Position numbers and translations under genes: made by a program. 64,000 nucleotides of DNA from Musa acuminata AAA Group (taxonomy: Eukaryota > Streptophyta > Magnoliopsida > Zingiberales > Musaceae): positions 2,805,001 to 2,869,000 of the forward strand of contig NC_088340.1 in assembly GCF_036884655.1 (NCBI RefSeq). The letters are read 5' to 3'. This document shows positions 35,560 to 45,639 of this stretch, one piece after another (position 1 is the stretch's first letter; every line of letters begins with the position of its first letter). The notes below the pieces were generated by a model that did not search any database, had not been told where the DNA came from, and worked only from the letters and a program-made list of their open reading frames with translations.

Positions 35560-36150
35560 ACCACCCGGGACCACACCTGCGCGGCCAACCCGCCTGCGTT
35601 GTGCTCCTCGGCCCTCGGCTCTACGCCATCCCGGGACACACCTGCGCGGCCAGTCCGCCTGCGTCGTGCTCCTCGGCCCTCGGCTTTACGCCACCCGAGA
35701 CCACACCTGCGCGGCCAACCCGCCTGCGTTGTGCTCCTCGACCCTCGGCTTTACGCCACCCGGGACACACCTGCGCGGTCACCCCGCCTGCGTTGTGCTC
35801 CTCGGCCCTCGGCTCTACGCCATCCCGAGACCACACCTGCGCGGTCACCCCGCCTGCGTTGTGCTCCTCGGCCCTCGGCTCTACGCCTCCCGAGACCACA
35901 CCTGCACGGTCACCCCGCCTGCGTTGTGCTCCTCGGCCCTCGGCTCTACGCCTCCCGAGACCACACCTGCGCGGTCAACCCGCCTGCGTTGTGCTCCTCG
36001 GCCCTCGGCTCCACGCCTCCGGAGACCACACCTGCGCGGTCAACCCGCCTGCGTTGTGCTCCTCGGCCCTCGGCTCCACGCCTCCCGAGATCACACCTGC
36101 GCGGTCACCCCGCCTACGCTGTGCTCCTCGGCCCTCATCGGCTTCATCGG
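35560..36150 (+). repeat. Minisatellite block D: nine 65-bp units
   Basis: GTGCTCCTCG starts at 35601, 35666, 35731, 35795, 35861, 35926, 35991, 36056 and 36121, with spacing of 65 bp (64-66). Each unit holds CTCGGCCCTCGGCT, then CCCGAGACCACACCTGCGCGG and CGCCTGCGTTG-type text. Low divergence between neighbours indicates recent expansion. Confidence 0.93.
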
Positions 36151-36347
36151 CCCCGAGTCCAACCCTGCTCGGCTTCCTGACTGAGTTGCGCGCCTCGGCC
36201 CCATGTTGCACGAGACACGTCCGCGCGGCTAGCCCGCCTACGTCATACGCCTCGGATCTGCATGACCAGCCCACCTGAAGTAAGAAGCCATGCATCGGAC
36301 CCCCTGCATGCAAGAACCGACGCATAGCTCCTTTCGGGGGGGGCATA

Positions 36348-36817
36348 TGATAGGGGCAAAAATGGCGATGTGACACGCCATGACAGCATCCCCCAAGCGA
36401 CACACTACCCGAGGCTCTCCATACCCTGCAGCAGCTCGGCCTCCCACGCAACCCCAGTGGTAATGTCAGACGCCACCAAAGGTACAGTCCTGCCCTGCAG
36501 ACAGCTGCGTCAGGTAACATCAAACCTCCTCTATAAATACCCCTGAGTCCTAAGCAAAAGGGGGGATCACACACTCAACACACGGAGGTTTTTCCTCCTC
36601 CTAAACCCCCTCCACATCTTTCTCTCACTTGATCGTCGGAGGGGTCGGGTCGAGCACCCCAACCCGACCTTTGTGCAGGCAAGAAGCCTTCGGAGATCAC
36701 CGCCTTCGGAGATGCAGTGGGCTCGAGGAGCGCCCCCACGGAGATCACAGCCTTCCGGACCCGAACCAAGCCGCGACGGCCTCGAGGCCACGGCTAAAAA
36801 AGTTACTTACCGTAACA
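36348..36817 (+). repeat. 3' LTR (470 bp)
   Basis: Matches the 5' LTR except for six substitutions (five are C/T or G/A type) and a 4-bp insertion of TTAC-type near the end. TATAAATA is at 36532-36539. It is followed by the second ATTAG. Confidence 0.93.
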
Positions 36818-38332
36818 ATTAGCAATGCATTTATTGTAACTATATTGACAAGAGTGGAGAAATCACTTGGGTGAAGATGCATTTGGCCGGCTAATATCCC
36901 GATATTGCAAAATGCAAAAAGATTCTAATGGAGGTCCGTAAATCATTTTAAGATAAGTTATAACAAGCAAGGAAGGTACAATGAAAAAGAAGACAAGAGT
37001 TAAGGAAGAAAACTATAGAGCTACGTAGGAATTGATTTATGATGAATATAAGGGTTGCAGTGATAATATCGACTCGGATCTTAGAGTTGATATTCGTGCA
37101 TCATTTGAGCATTAATACATGTACAAGGAAGCAATAAGGCATCGACGACCTGACTCACAATGGGAGCATAGCGGTGGCAACGAATCTATGGTCATAAAGA
37201 ATCTAGAGGTTGGCTAGCATAATGAAGCCAATTGCCCCTCCTCAATTGAGGAGGATTGGCAATATGAGGTAGGGTGGAACTTGTGATATTATAAGAGGAC
37301 TTAGTAGGAAACACTAAATATTTTTGATATTAATCCACAAAGCTATCCTCCGTAAATATCGAAGCAGATATAGATTGATAATGTATATACAAAAGAAAAA
37401 AAAATGATATTAGGAAGACAATTGCAAAATGGTTCAACTTCCACACGATTCCAATAAACATAAACCCAAGGTCCATATTATCAGAGCATGATCTTCTCTA
37501 TTCAAAAGGCTGACACAAGGATCCAACCATCAATAGTGAAGGGGATCCACAAAGTGTATTTAGATGAGGAGGTGGCAGAACTGAAGGATTTGATCAAATC
37601 CTTCAAGAGGCACTAGGATGAATATGGGATGACACTGATATATAACAATTGGACAGGGCAAACAAGAATGAGTATCATCGATTTTTTTGTGTATTGTAAC
37701 ATATGAGTGATTTTTCATAAGTCAGTTAATGCTTCCAACAAGATTCAAGATGCAAACTATACTAAAAATCCAATGGACACCATAATAAAGGAGATCGGAC
37801 CATAGTACATTGTCTAGATAGTTACTGACAATAGAGCCAATTTCAAGAAGATTGATTTATAATTGATAGAAAAAAGAAAAACATTATTTTGAACTCCAAG
37901 TATAACTCATTGCATGAATCTAATGCTGAAGAATACTGGCGACCTACCATCAATCAACAAGTGTGTAGCTCAGGCACAGTTGATTATAAAGTATATATAT
38001 TCATTATTTGGTCTACTCTTTGATGCAAAAATATACAAGTGGTGAGATATTTCGACCTGAAGTCACTCGATTTGCTACAAATTTCATTGCCTTAAAGTCA
38101 ATACAACAAAAGAGACAAGGCCTCAAGGCAATGGTCACCTCACAAGAATGGTTCGATTCAAAGTATTCGAGATTCAACAATGGAAAATGGTGGAAAAGAC
38201 TATTCATTCTTCTAGATTTTACGATACCGTGAACAGAAGTGAAACCATTTTATATTGTCCTCCATAAGATCGATATAGATAAGCGTTCCCAAATGTCTTA
38301 TATTAGACATATGTTGATTACAACAAGAGAGA

Positions 38333-38795
38333 GTAAGGAGGCAACGACAGCGGGAGTGTAAGGAGGCAGCGGCAGCGGGAGTGTAAGGAGGCAACGACAG
38401 CAGCAGTGTAAGGAGGCAGCGGCAGCGGCAGCGGGAGAGTAAGGAGGCAGCGGCAGCGCGACAGCAGCAGCAACGGCGGCGAGCAACGGGAGCGGGAGCA
38501 GGAGCGGCGAGCAGCGGGCGCGGGAGCGGCAACGAGCAGGGTTAGGGTTGGGCAACAACAACTGATATCGGTTTTAGTTGGTTTGATTGAACCAACTAAC
38601 CATCGGAGACCGAACCAGACCTAAAATCCTGGTTCGATCGCCTGGTTTAACCCAGGCGCTCGCCCGAAGCGCCCAGCGCTTGGGCTCGGGCGAGTGCCCA
38701 GGCGGAGCCTCTTTGAAGCGCGCGGCCTAGAAGTTTAGCGAGGCGCTCGAGCCTCGCCTCGCCTCGCCTCGCTCGAACGCCTTTTTAAATCACTG
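38333..38795 (+). mobile_element. Truncated non-autonomous hAT element with AGCGGC-rich body
   Basis: The right end CTTTTTAAATCACTG is identical to that of the element at 40108-40961. The body shares AGCGGC/AGCGGGAG trinucleotide-like repeats, a GGGTTGGGCAACA stretch, TGATATCGGT and GCGCTCG-rich subterminal DNA. The left terminus is missing. The hAT transposase segment to its left, about 38166-38332, is partly repeated to its right from 38796, so the left border probably arose by rearrangement. Confidence 0.6.
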
Positions 38796-40107
38796 TTCAA
38801 GATTGAGCGATGGAAAAGACCATTTTTTCCATAAAATGTGTGAAACAACTTTATGTTGTCCTCCATAAGGTCGATATGGACAAGTATCCACAGGTGCCTT
38901 ATCTTAACATATGTTGATTACAACAAGAGAGAAGGTCAGAAAAGCATTCAAAAATGATTTTAAGGCTAACCAATACATACGAATCATTGATCGTCAGACT
39001 GAAGTTCATATGGATCAAGATATCCATAATGTAAATAAATTCATATTCAATGTAATTTAATTCATAATTTTTTATTATATAAAAATTCCTACTAACAAAA
39101 TTATGTCGTGTAGCGTATTATCTAAACTCGACAATTCAATATCGATATACTCTTGGAATGCAAAACGATTTACTAACAATACTAAGAAATGATATAAATC
39201 GACTCTTGTCAAACACTGTTGATGCAACCAATGCTATAATGGAGGGCTGATTATTCCGAGATATAATTGGTTTATTCTCCAATGTTGTAGTTGTATCGTG
39301 TCGTTACACTATGGATCCTGGTGAAGAAAAGTTACACATATTGGTTATCAACTATATTCGATATTAATTATTTGTTATGCTAAATGCTAATAAAATCTTA
39401 TTTATATCTTTTTGCAGTTGAGTGGTAGATACAATTTGGAGGGGATGCACCAAATTTAAAGAAGGTTGTCGTTCGTGTACTTTCACAGACGACGACATCT
39501 AGTGGTTACGAACGTAATTGGTCAACGTTTGCATTGATTCACACGAAGATCCGCAACAGACTATCATAAAGATGATTGGAGAAACTGGTATATGTCCACT
39601 ATAACATGCGGCTAAGGTTGCGATGTGTCGAGCTGGACAAGGAGCTAAAGGAACCAAAGATTGATCCTATCGACCTCCAATTCTACAGCAAAGATTAAGA
39701 TTTCAGAGTCGATGTTAGAGTGGGTTGAAGCGACGAAGAACCAAGAGGATCCTCTACTTGATGAGGCGAGAGATCCCCAACGTCCTTCGCGTTTTATCAC
39801 CGAGGCAATAAAAGAAGAGGAAGCACAACCCCACCAGGAGGAAAATCCCCCTCGGTGAGAACGTGACGGAAGGAGCCACACAAGATCGAGTCAAACTACT
39901 CTAGGAACAAGAGACACCCAACCGCCATAGTTGTTCGCCCAATGTACAATGGCAAAGGCAAACGCAAAGGGGAAAGCAGTAGCGTCAGCTGCACAGTTGG
40001 AAAGAATCGAGTCGGACGATAAGACACCTTCACAATCGCATTCCGCAACTCCCTCGATCCAAAGGCATGGCAGCAACGTGGGCATCAATGCCTCGACCAA
40101 TGATGGT

Positions 40108-40961
40108 CAATGATTTAAAAAGCGCTAGACGCTAAAAGGCGCCAAGGTCCAAAAACGCCCGAGGCGCTAGGTGCTTACTTGAGCGAAGTAAGACGCTAAA
40201 ATATAAAAATATATAATATAATTAATAAATATAACTATTTAAATTTTTAAATAAAAATATACTATTAAATTAATATAATAAATACAAATACTATTACTAG
40301 TATACAGTTAACAATATACTATCGAAAGAGGAGAAGAGTGTAAAGGAAGAGTCAGAAGACCGAGGGTCTTGACTGAGAAGAGCGAGAGCGGCATCTGTGA
40401 GCGACGACAGCTGCAACGGCAACGACAACAGCAGCAGCGACAGCGGGAGTTGCAAGCGGCGACAGTGGCAGGGTCTGCAGGACCAAACTGTACTGCCCAG
40501 TACGAGCGGTACGTACCGGTCCGACCGGTTGTCGGTACGTGGACCGCCTGTAGCAGTGCACTGTAGCACTGCTACAGTGCTCGGCACACCTTAGTGTACC
40601 GCTCGGTATATTGTACCGTACCGGTACCGAGCCCAGGTCGAAATACCGATACGGTACGGTATTGCGAACCTTGGACAGTGGCACCGACAGCAGCGAGCAG
40701 CGGGAGTGGGAGCGAAAGCAACGAGCGGAGACAGTGGCAACGATAGCGGTGAGCGAAGACAATGGCAGCGGGAGTGGGAGCGGAAGCAGCAAGCGGTAGC
40801 AGCGGCAACGACATCGGGAGCGGCGAGTGACGACAATGGGAGCGGCAGCGGCGACAGCGAGCAACGGCGACAATAGCGTGAACAGCGAGCAGGGGTTGGG
40901 GAAGTCACGCTGATATCGGTAAGCGCCTAGGCGAGCGCCCAAGTGCCTTTTTAAATCACTG
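40108..40961 (+). mobile_element. Non-autonomous hAT element, 854 bp, with 8-bp target duplication
   Basis: The terminal inverted repeats CAATGATTTAAAAAG (left) and CAGTGATTTAAAAAG (right, reverse complement) are flanked by a perfect ATGATGGT at 40100-40107 and 40962-40969. Subterminal regions are GCGCC-rich (AGGCGCTAGGTGC; GGCGAGCGCCC). The middle is AGCGGC-type low-complexity DNA, interrupted by a second element at 40470-40674. No coding capacity. Confidence 0.88.
40470..40674. mobile_element. 205-bp CGGTACCG-rich MITE nested in the 854-bp element
   Basis: Flanked by the perfect 8-bp repeat ACAGTGGC at 40462-40469 and 40675-40682. Its ends, AGGGTCTGCAGGACC and (reverse complement) CCAAGGTTCGCAATACC, share about 10 of 15 aligned bases. 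The interior is dense in GGTACGTACCGG-type palindromes and a CAGTGCACTGTAGCACTG stretch. It resembles the 195-bp MITE at 11506 in size, ends and composition. Confidence 0.75.
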
Positions 40962-41920
40962 ATGATGGTAGTGACGCCGAGGAGTCGTTGGTCTCGTCTA
41001 CACAATTTGAGAGTCATGCATGGATCGAGGAATAATATTTTACACACGTCATCCATTATTCAGATCATGGAACTCAACAAGGGATCACGTTTATGCACGA
41101 AATGGGAAGGAAAAGCTAGTTGATGATTTTGAGCAGATGCGACTGAGCCTACATGATGTAGACACGGAACGAAGCTCATCGTATTCATAGCCATCGTATT
41201 ATAGAGAATCTTACAACCAACAGAAATGCGGTGATAATTGGCCAATACTTCTCCGAGCAACAGTATGATATGAAGCAGCAATTCAGTAGTGAAGGTGAAA
41301 GTTCTGACATTCACCAATATACCTACGACTATCACCACATTGATACACCAATGGCATACGATATATCAATACACTATGTCGTAGGATCAATTTTAGGATT
41401 GAGTTCGACAAACATATCATATTAATATGCAGATACATAGGATCGAGGACCCCGATCCACCACCCGTAGAAGCTCATCGTTCGTTTTGGTGGTAGAATCA
41501 AATATATCTACATATTTAATTTCTTAATTCATTTGAATTTAAAGTTTTAAGTTATATACAAAATAATCTAACAATTCAAATAATTTTTCTGTAGATAATT
41601 CAATATTAGTAGAAGGACGATGCTGAATGGACCAAAATTGTAAATCTTACACAAGGCTACTATTCAAAGCTTGAAAAAGATATGTGACACTATTCTTACC
41701 TAATTTACATTAGTTTTGCTAAGAGTATACTAAATGTATATTTATTTCTAACTTAAAAACTCTATCCTAATTTTTTTCTATTTTTCAGGTATTTTCGGAG
41801 AGTTTTATGCCTTTTTTAGGCATACTGCTCGGTATGCCCTGGCGTACTGCTTAGTACCCGGTACCATACCATACCGAGCAAAGCTCGATATACCGATATG
41901 GTACAGCATTCAAAACCTTG

Positions 41921-43289
41921 CAACATACTGAAAACATTTGTATATGAAATCCATCAAAAGATCCATTTGATCTTGCATGATGCATATGACACTTCCAAAT
42001 CAAGGTATTTAAACATCAAATCCACCTATTTTTAAAATGAAACCACTATAATGGTGGGATCTGATTTGATTTTGTTCTTTTAATGATCATAAGATATGGG
42101 TCAACCTGTTCTGCTAGGCCTCCTTAGGTAAGGAAGGCCAAATGAATTAATATGATCCAGTGATCCTTACAGTAAAATCACTTAAATCATGAGATGTGAT
42201 ATCCTTGTGTTCCCTTAATTATTATGGAAAGTCATCAACCCAGAGTATGTTGCTATATCTTGTTGCTCCAATGTCAGTTCTAAACTGCATACCTTAGTGG
42301 ACATGGTAGGTCTCTAGCAGCAGAATGCAGCACTAAGGCCTCACATCCTTGTAAATTAATAACCCATGACTTTCTGACGTCCTTTTTTCATTGTATGTAT
42401 GTCCTAGTTATAAGCATTCTAGGATTCTCAAACCACCAAACAAAAGCCATGGTGACTGAAATGTAACTGTTGCCTTTTAATCAGAAGTCAGAAGGGAAAC
42501 CAATAGTTCTTACACCTCCCATCTCAAGATGGTGCATCTTCTTATGCAGAATTTCAGGCTTAATGTTCAGCCATTAATCAGGCATAGAACACTGAAACTC
42601 ATAATACCATACTATAATTCGATTCATGGGTCAAAATCAACCTCGAGAATTTTCTGGATTGTTTTAAAAGTTTGTTGACAAGTGAAAGATGTTAAGTGTT
42701 TTAAATAAGGTAGCAGAAATCACATAGACATATTTGACAGAGGAGTTCATATGCATACTTTTTGTAGCATCAAAACATTTTTGAGATCCAACCAGTACAT
42801 GTATATACTTCGCGTGCTCACATTTGCATATTTTTCCCGCTAACATAAACATCATAAACAACTGACAGCTTACATCACTTTGGCCTCCCCTATGTAAAGT
42901 TGATAACCTTTCATATTATATAATATAACTAAAAGGAGGTGTAAAAAAAAGAACTTGAACAGTATAAACCCAAACACACCATTTCTTTCTCTTTAAATCC
43001 TAAAATGCAACAGCCACAACTAGGAGCTGCATCACGTAACCGATTTGAGCAAGGGACACGATCGATCGGCACTATAATTGTTTACGGCCACCAATCAAGA
43101 CCAAGAAATTGGACGCATCTGCAAAGATTCTTTAACTACATCTATGGTGACCAGTCAATGGAGCAAGAAACCACAAACAATGAACACAGGAACCAAAAAG
43201 AGTATAAAGAAAGCGTTTCGAACGAAAGTAATCTAAAGAGAGGAGCAGCAAAAGAAGAACCCTAATTCGGGGATTGTGAGGAGGTATTG
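41921..43289. other. Intergenic region to the right of the hAT element
   Basis: AT-rich DNA with no gene I can support. A short plus-strand ORF at 43005-43265 is hydrophilic and matches no family I know. If the promoter-like block at 43290-43600 is real, transcription on the minus strand would run through here, but I see no convincing downstream exon. Confidence 0.35.
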
Positions 43290-43600
43290 CATGTACCTTG
43301 AGCAAGTCGCCCAAATGATGGCGACCACTTTCTCGACGGCGAGAGGAAAATACGCTCCGGCGGATGCGGCAGCGGCGGCGTAGGAGGAAGAGGAGGCGGG
43401 CGAAGGAAATCGATTTCGAAGCGACGATATACCGAGGAAGAAAAGGGGGGTAAGGGATTTATTTCAAGCGGGTTAGGTCGGCCCCGACGCCGACTGGACT
43501 TAGTATGGGGAAGCCTATTCCACGACTCAGTGAGTTCAAAACGACAGAGATTGGGTCGCTAATGGGCCGGGTTGGGCCGATGGTGTTGGGGCTCCATTTA
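43290..43600 (-). promoter_or_regulatory. Orphan promoter and first-exon-like block
   Basis: Read on the minus strand, 43297-43440 is a pyrimidine- and CpG-rich segment without an ATG. It looks like a 5' UTR exon and ends CTTGCTCAAG before a GTACATG donor. Upstream, at about 43563-43580, TGGGCC occurs twice, the site II motif seen at the other housekeeping promoters here. No matching coding exons follow on the left. Either a gene was truncated by the transposon cluster or the downstream part is too diverged for me to see. Confidence 0.35.
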
Positions 43601-44199
43601 ACGAAGAGAGAATGAAGAATTCTGCATAGTGCAACCCCTCTAATATTCTAACTCGAGTTCTAACTGCCAAAGCTCCATATCAAAAGTTCATCCAACTATT
43701 ATGAAAAATCCTCAAGTTGCCTACTATTTAAACCTCAGGATGAGGTTCCAACAGCGAGAGAGAAGGAGGAGATCGAAACTTGCAATGTTTTGTAATCTGT
43801 CGAAAGCACCCAAGTATTATCCAAAGATAACTTGCATTCTTACATATCGATGAGCTTCTTATCACATTTTTATTTCATTATTCCAAGTCTTGTAGTAAGC
43901 ATTTTGACTTTATAAATAATAGAAGTTTTTTTTTATACTTAGTCTTTCTGCAATAATTCGTTCCTTTACCAAAAATTTTATTTGAAAGGTGATATCAAGT
44001 CGATAGATCATCAAACTCAAACTCTATACAAATCAAATAGCATCAAAGCAACGATCTTATAGAACTACGTAAGTTGGAGTTCAGCCCATGATCACTTGGA
44101 GAAATAAACACCATCATAATAGTAATCGATAACCTAACAGACTTGGCTGACATTGTTGTCTAGATAACAATACTAGCATAGTATATAGAGATAGTAATG
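43601..44199. other. Intergenic DNA without recognisable features
   Basis: AT-rich, stops in all frames, no repeat unit or RNA gene that I can see. Confidence 0.4.
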
Positions 44200-45610
44200 T
44201 GTTAGATATATACCTAAACTAATCATATAATGAATGATGACCAAGCAAGGTGCTAGTCATAGGTGCCCTACAAGCAAATCATATAAGTGATGACACGTGT
44301 GACTTGATATGCAGTCTTTTTATTTATTATTATTATTTGATATTTTATCATTTTATATTGTTTGTTGTGTGAATATATTGTAATGTCCATGAATCCGTGC
44401 AATGAGAATCGAATCGTGATGAGATCACGATAATGAGACTGATTCGCCTTTAAACATAAATCCTAAATAATCCCGATCATAGGATACTTGAGAGTGATAT
44501 TGAAATAACCGGACAAACTGATGTGCTATATACTCATCCATATGATGGATGTAGCTGGTCTCATAGTTGCTCGTTTGGGGATACTAGGAATACAATGCAG
44601 GTGCTCATTGGAGAATGAATTCACTTATTGATCCGCTCATGGAATATTGGATGGTTGATGATGCTTTATTGTCAGATAGCGATTTCGTCATCCTAGTGGT
44701 GTATCTGGTCCTTAGACTTGAGACGCTAAGAATGTCATGTATAAGTACTCCACTCTTTGATACCAAACTTATAGGTCTAGAGGTTCCAAATCTAGCCCAA
44801 TCGATCATCGGGAGTGGTATTCAACCTTACAAGGGCTATTGAGTATCGATAGAGAATCATCCACTTTCGATGTCATGAGAGGAATATCCTATGTGTTCTT
44901 GCTCAGACAAATCTCTAGCTAGGGTCATTCGAATTGAGAGAGAAATAGTTCTTCGGGAGAATCCGATTAAAGCGAGACTCGAGTAGAAACTATATGAGCC
45001 TGACAGTACCATGCTCAGTATACAGTCTCTGGGATATTAGATAGATAAACGACTATAGATACATAGTAATTGATGATAGATAGGTCCAAATGATTGGATT
45101 CTCCTGCATCGTTTGGGGACTGCGGCGTAGTGACCTAATATATCCACAATCGATGAGTCGAGTGAATTATTATGAAGATAATAATTCACTGAGTCAGAAG
45201 GAGTTCTGACAGGTATGACTCATGGCTAGCTCGATATTGAGGCTAGAGGGTCATAGACTTATAGTAGGCGTTCGAATATGAGATATCCGTTAGACCCCTT
45301 ATCTTATTGGATATCCAATAAACTCATGAATTATTGGATCCTATGGATGAGATCCAATAAGAGCCAATGAGAGATTATTGGATAGAGATCCACTAATTTA
45401 AGATGTTTGGGTAGTTGGATGGAGATCCAATACCCAATAAGGTGGGATCCATTAGGGTTAAGTTGATATGGGGCCTCTATAAATAGGAAGGAACCAAACA
45501 CCCATAGGCTAGAGGTTTACTTGGTTGTCACCTCCTATTCTCCTCTCCCCTTCTCTTCTTCAGATAGCAGGCCTGGAGATTTAAAGAGCGTCGTCGCAGC
45601 CCTACTGTAC
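44200..45610 (+). mobile_element. Long LTR or solo LTR, Copia-like
   Basis: Begins TGTTAGATATATACC and carries CTATAAATAGGAAGG (TATA at about 45477) followed by a pyrimidine-rich transcribed segment, as in a plant LTR on the plus strand. The body from about 44246 matches two further copies at 61850-64000 in the same order (GAGATCACGATAATGAGAC, TTCGCCTTTAAACATA, ATGATGGATGYAGCTGGTCT). No primer-binding site or pol sequence follows, so it is a solo or truncated LTR with an uncertain right end. Confidence 0.65.
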
Positions 45611-45639
45611 GAATCACCATTAGAGATGATGATGCGTGA

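Larger units (their letters stand above)
32162..36817 (+). mobile_element. Young non-autonomous LTR retrotransposon with a minisatellite interior (4656 bp)
   Basis: A 466-bp LTR (32162-32627) and a 470-bp LTR (36348-36817) begin TGATAGGGGC and end CCGTAACA, flanked by a perfect 5-bp target duplication ATTAG at 32157-32161 and 36818-36822. A primer-binding-like site TGGCGCTAGAAGGAGGG starts three bases after the left LTR (32631). A polypurine-like G8 tract (36336-36343) lies just before the right LTR. The LTRs differ by six substitutions and one 4-bp indel. The 3720-bp interior contains no gag, protease, reverse transcriptase or integrase sequence in any frame. It consists of GC-rich tandem arrays with several unit lengths, so movement would need enzymes from another element. 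Orientation is set by PBS and PPT order and by TATAAATA in the LTR. It is inserted in the BED-finger region of the hAT transposase. Confidence 0.9.
32090..41400 (+). pseudogene. hAT transposase pseudogene, split by insertions
   Basis: Translation in shifting plus-strand frames gives the hAT order. A BED-type zinc finger starts at about 32100 (HDDVWDYVRKIDENCHH) and resumes after the LTR element at 36823 (QCIYCNYIDKSGEIT, then HLAGYYPDIAKCKKI). A DUF659-like core follows at about 37400-38200, with a segment like KDLIKSFKRH near 37590, then NASNKIQDA and FATNFIALKSIQQKRQG. The catalytic-domain tail continues at about 38800-39050, and an hAT dimerisation block lies at 39490-39680 (CERNWSTFALIH, RLRLRCVELDKEL). 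Many stops and frameshifts rule out function. The LTR element, an AGCGGC-rich element (38333-38795) and a second one (40108-40961) interrupt it. Confidence 0.75.
30847..41920 (+). mobile_element. Decayed hAT transposon carrying nested insertions
   Basis: The left end AAGGGTTCAGATTAGG and the right end in reverse complement (CAAGGTTTTGAATGC) are similar. Both lead into GGTAC/CGATATACC-rich subterminal sequence like that of the MITE at 11506. Between them is an eroded hAT transposase (BED finger, DUF659-like core, hAT dimerisation region). Nested inside are a 4.66-kb LTR element, two AGCGGC-rich non-autonomous hAT elements and a 205-bp MITE. I found no surviving 8-bp target duplication, so the borders are provisional. 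Without the nested insertions the element would be roughly 5 kb. Confidence 0.6.

Noticed and set aside
35560..36150. CRISPR-like regular array
   Set aside because: Units are contiguous 65-bp tandem repeats without unique spacers, and the DNA is plant nuclear.
35414..36278. Overlapping plus-strand ORFs of 256, 242 and 193 codons over the 65-bp array
   Set aside because: The same 65-bp unit is read in rotating frames; it is a repeat artefact.
43005..43265. 86-codon plus-strand ORF
   Set aside because: Hydrophilic composition without known motif, and antisense to the possible orphan transcript.
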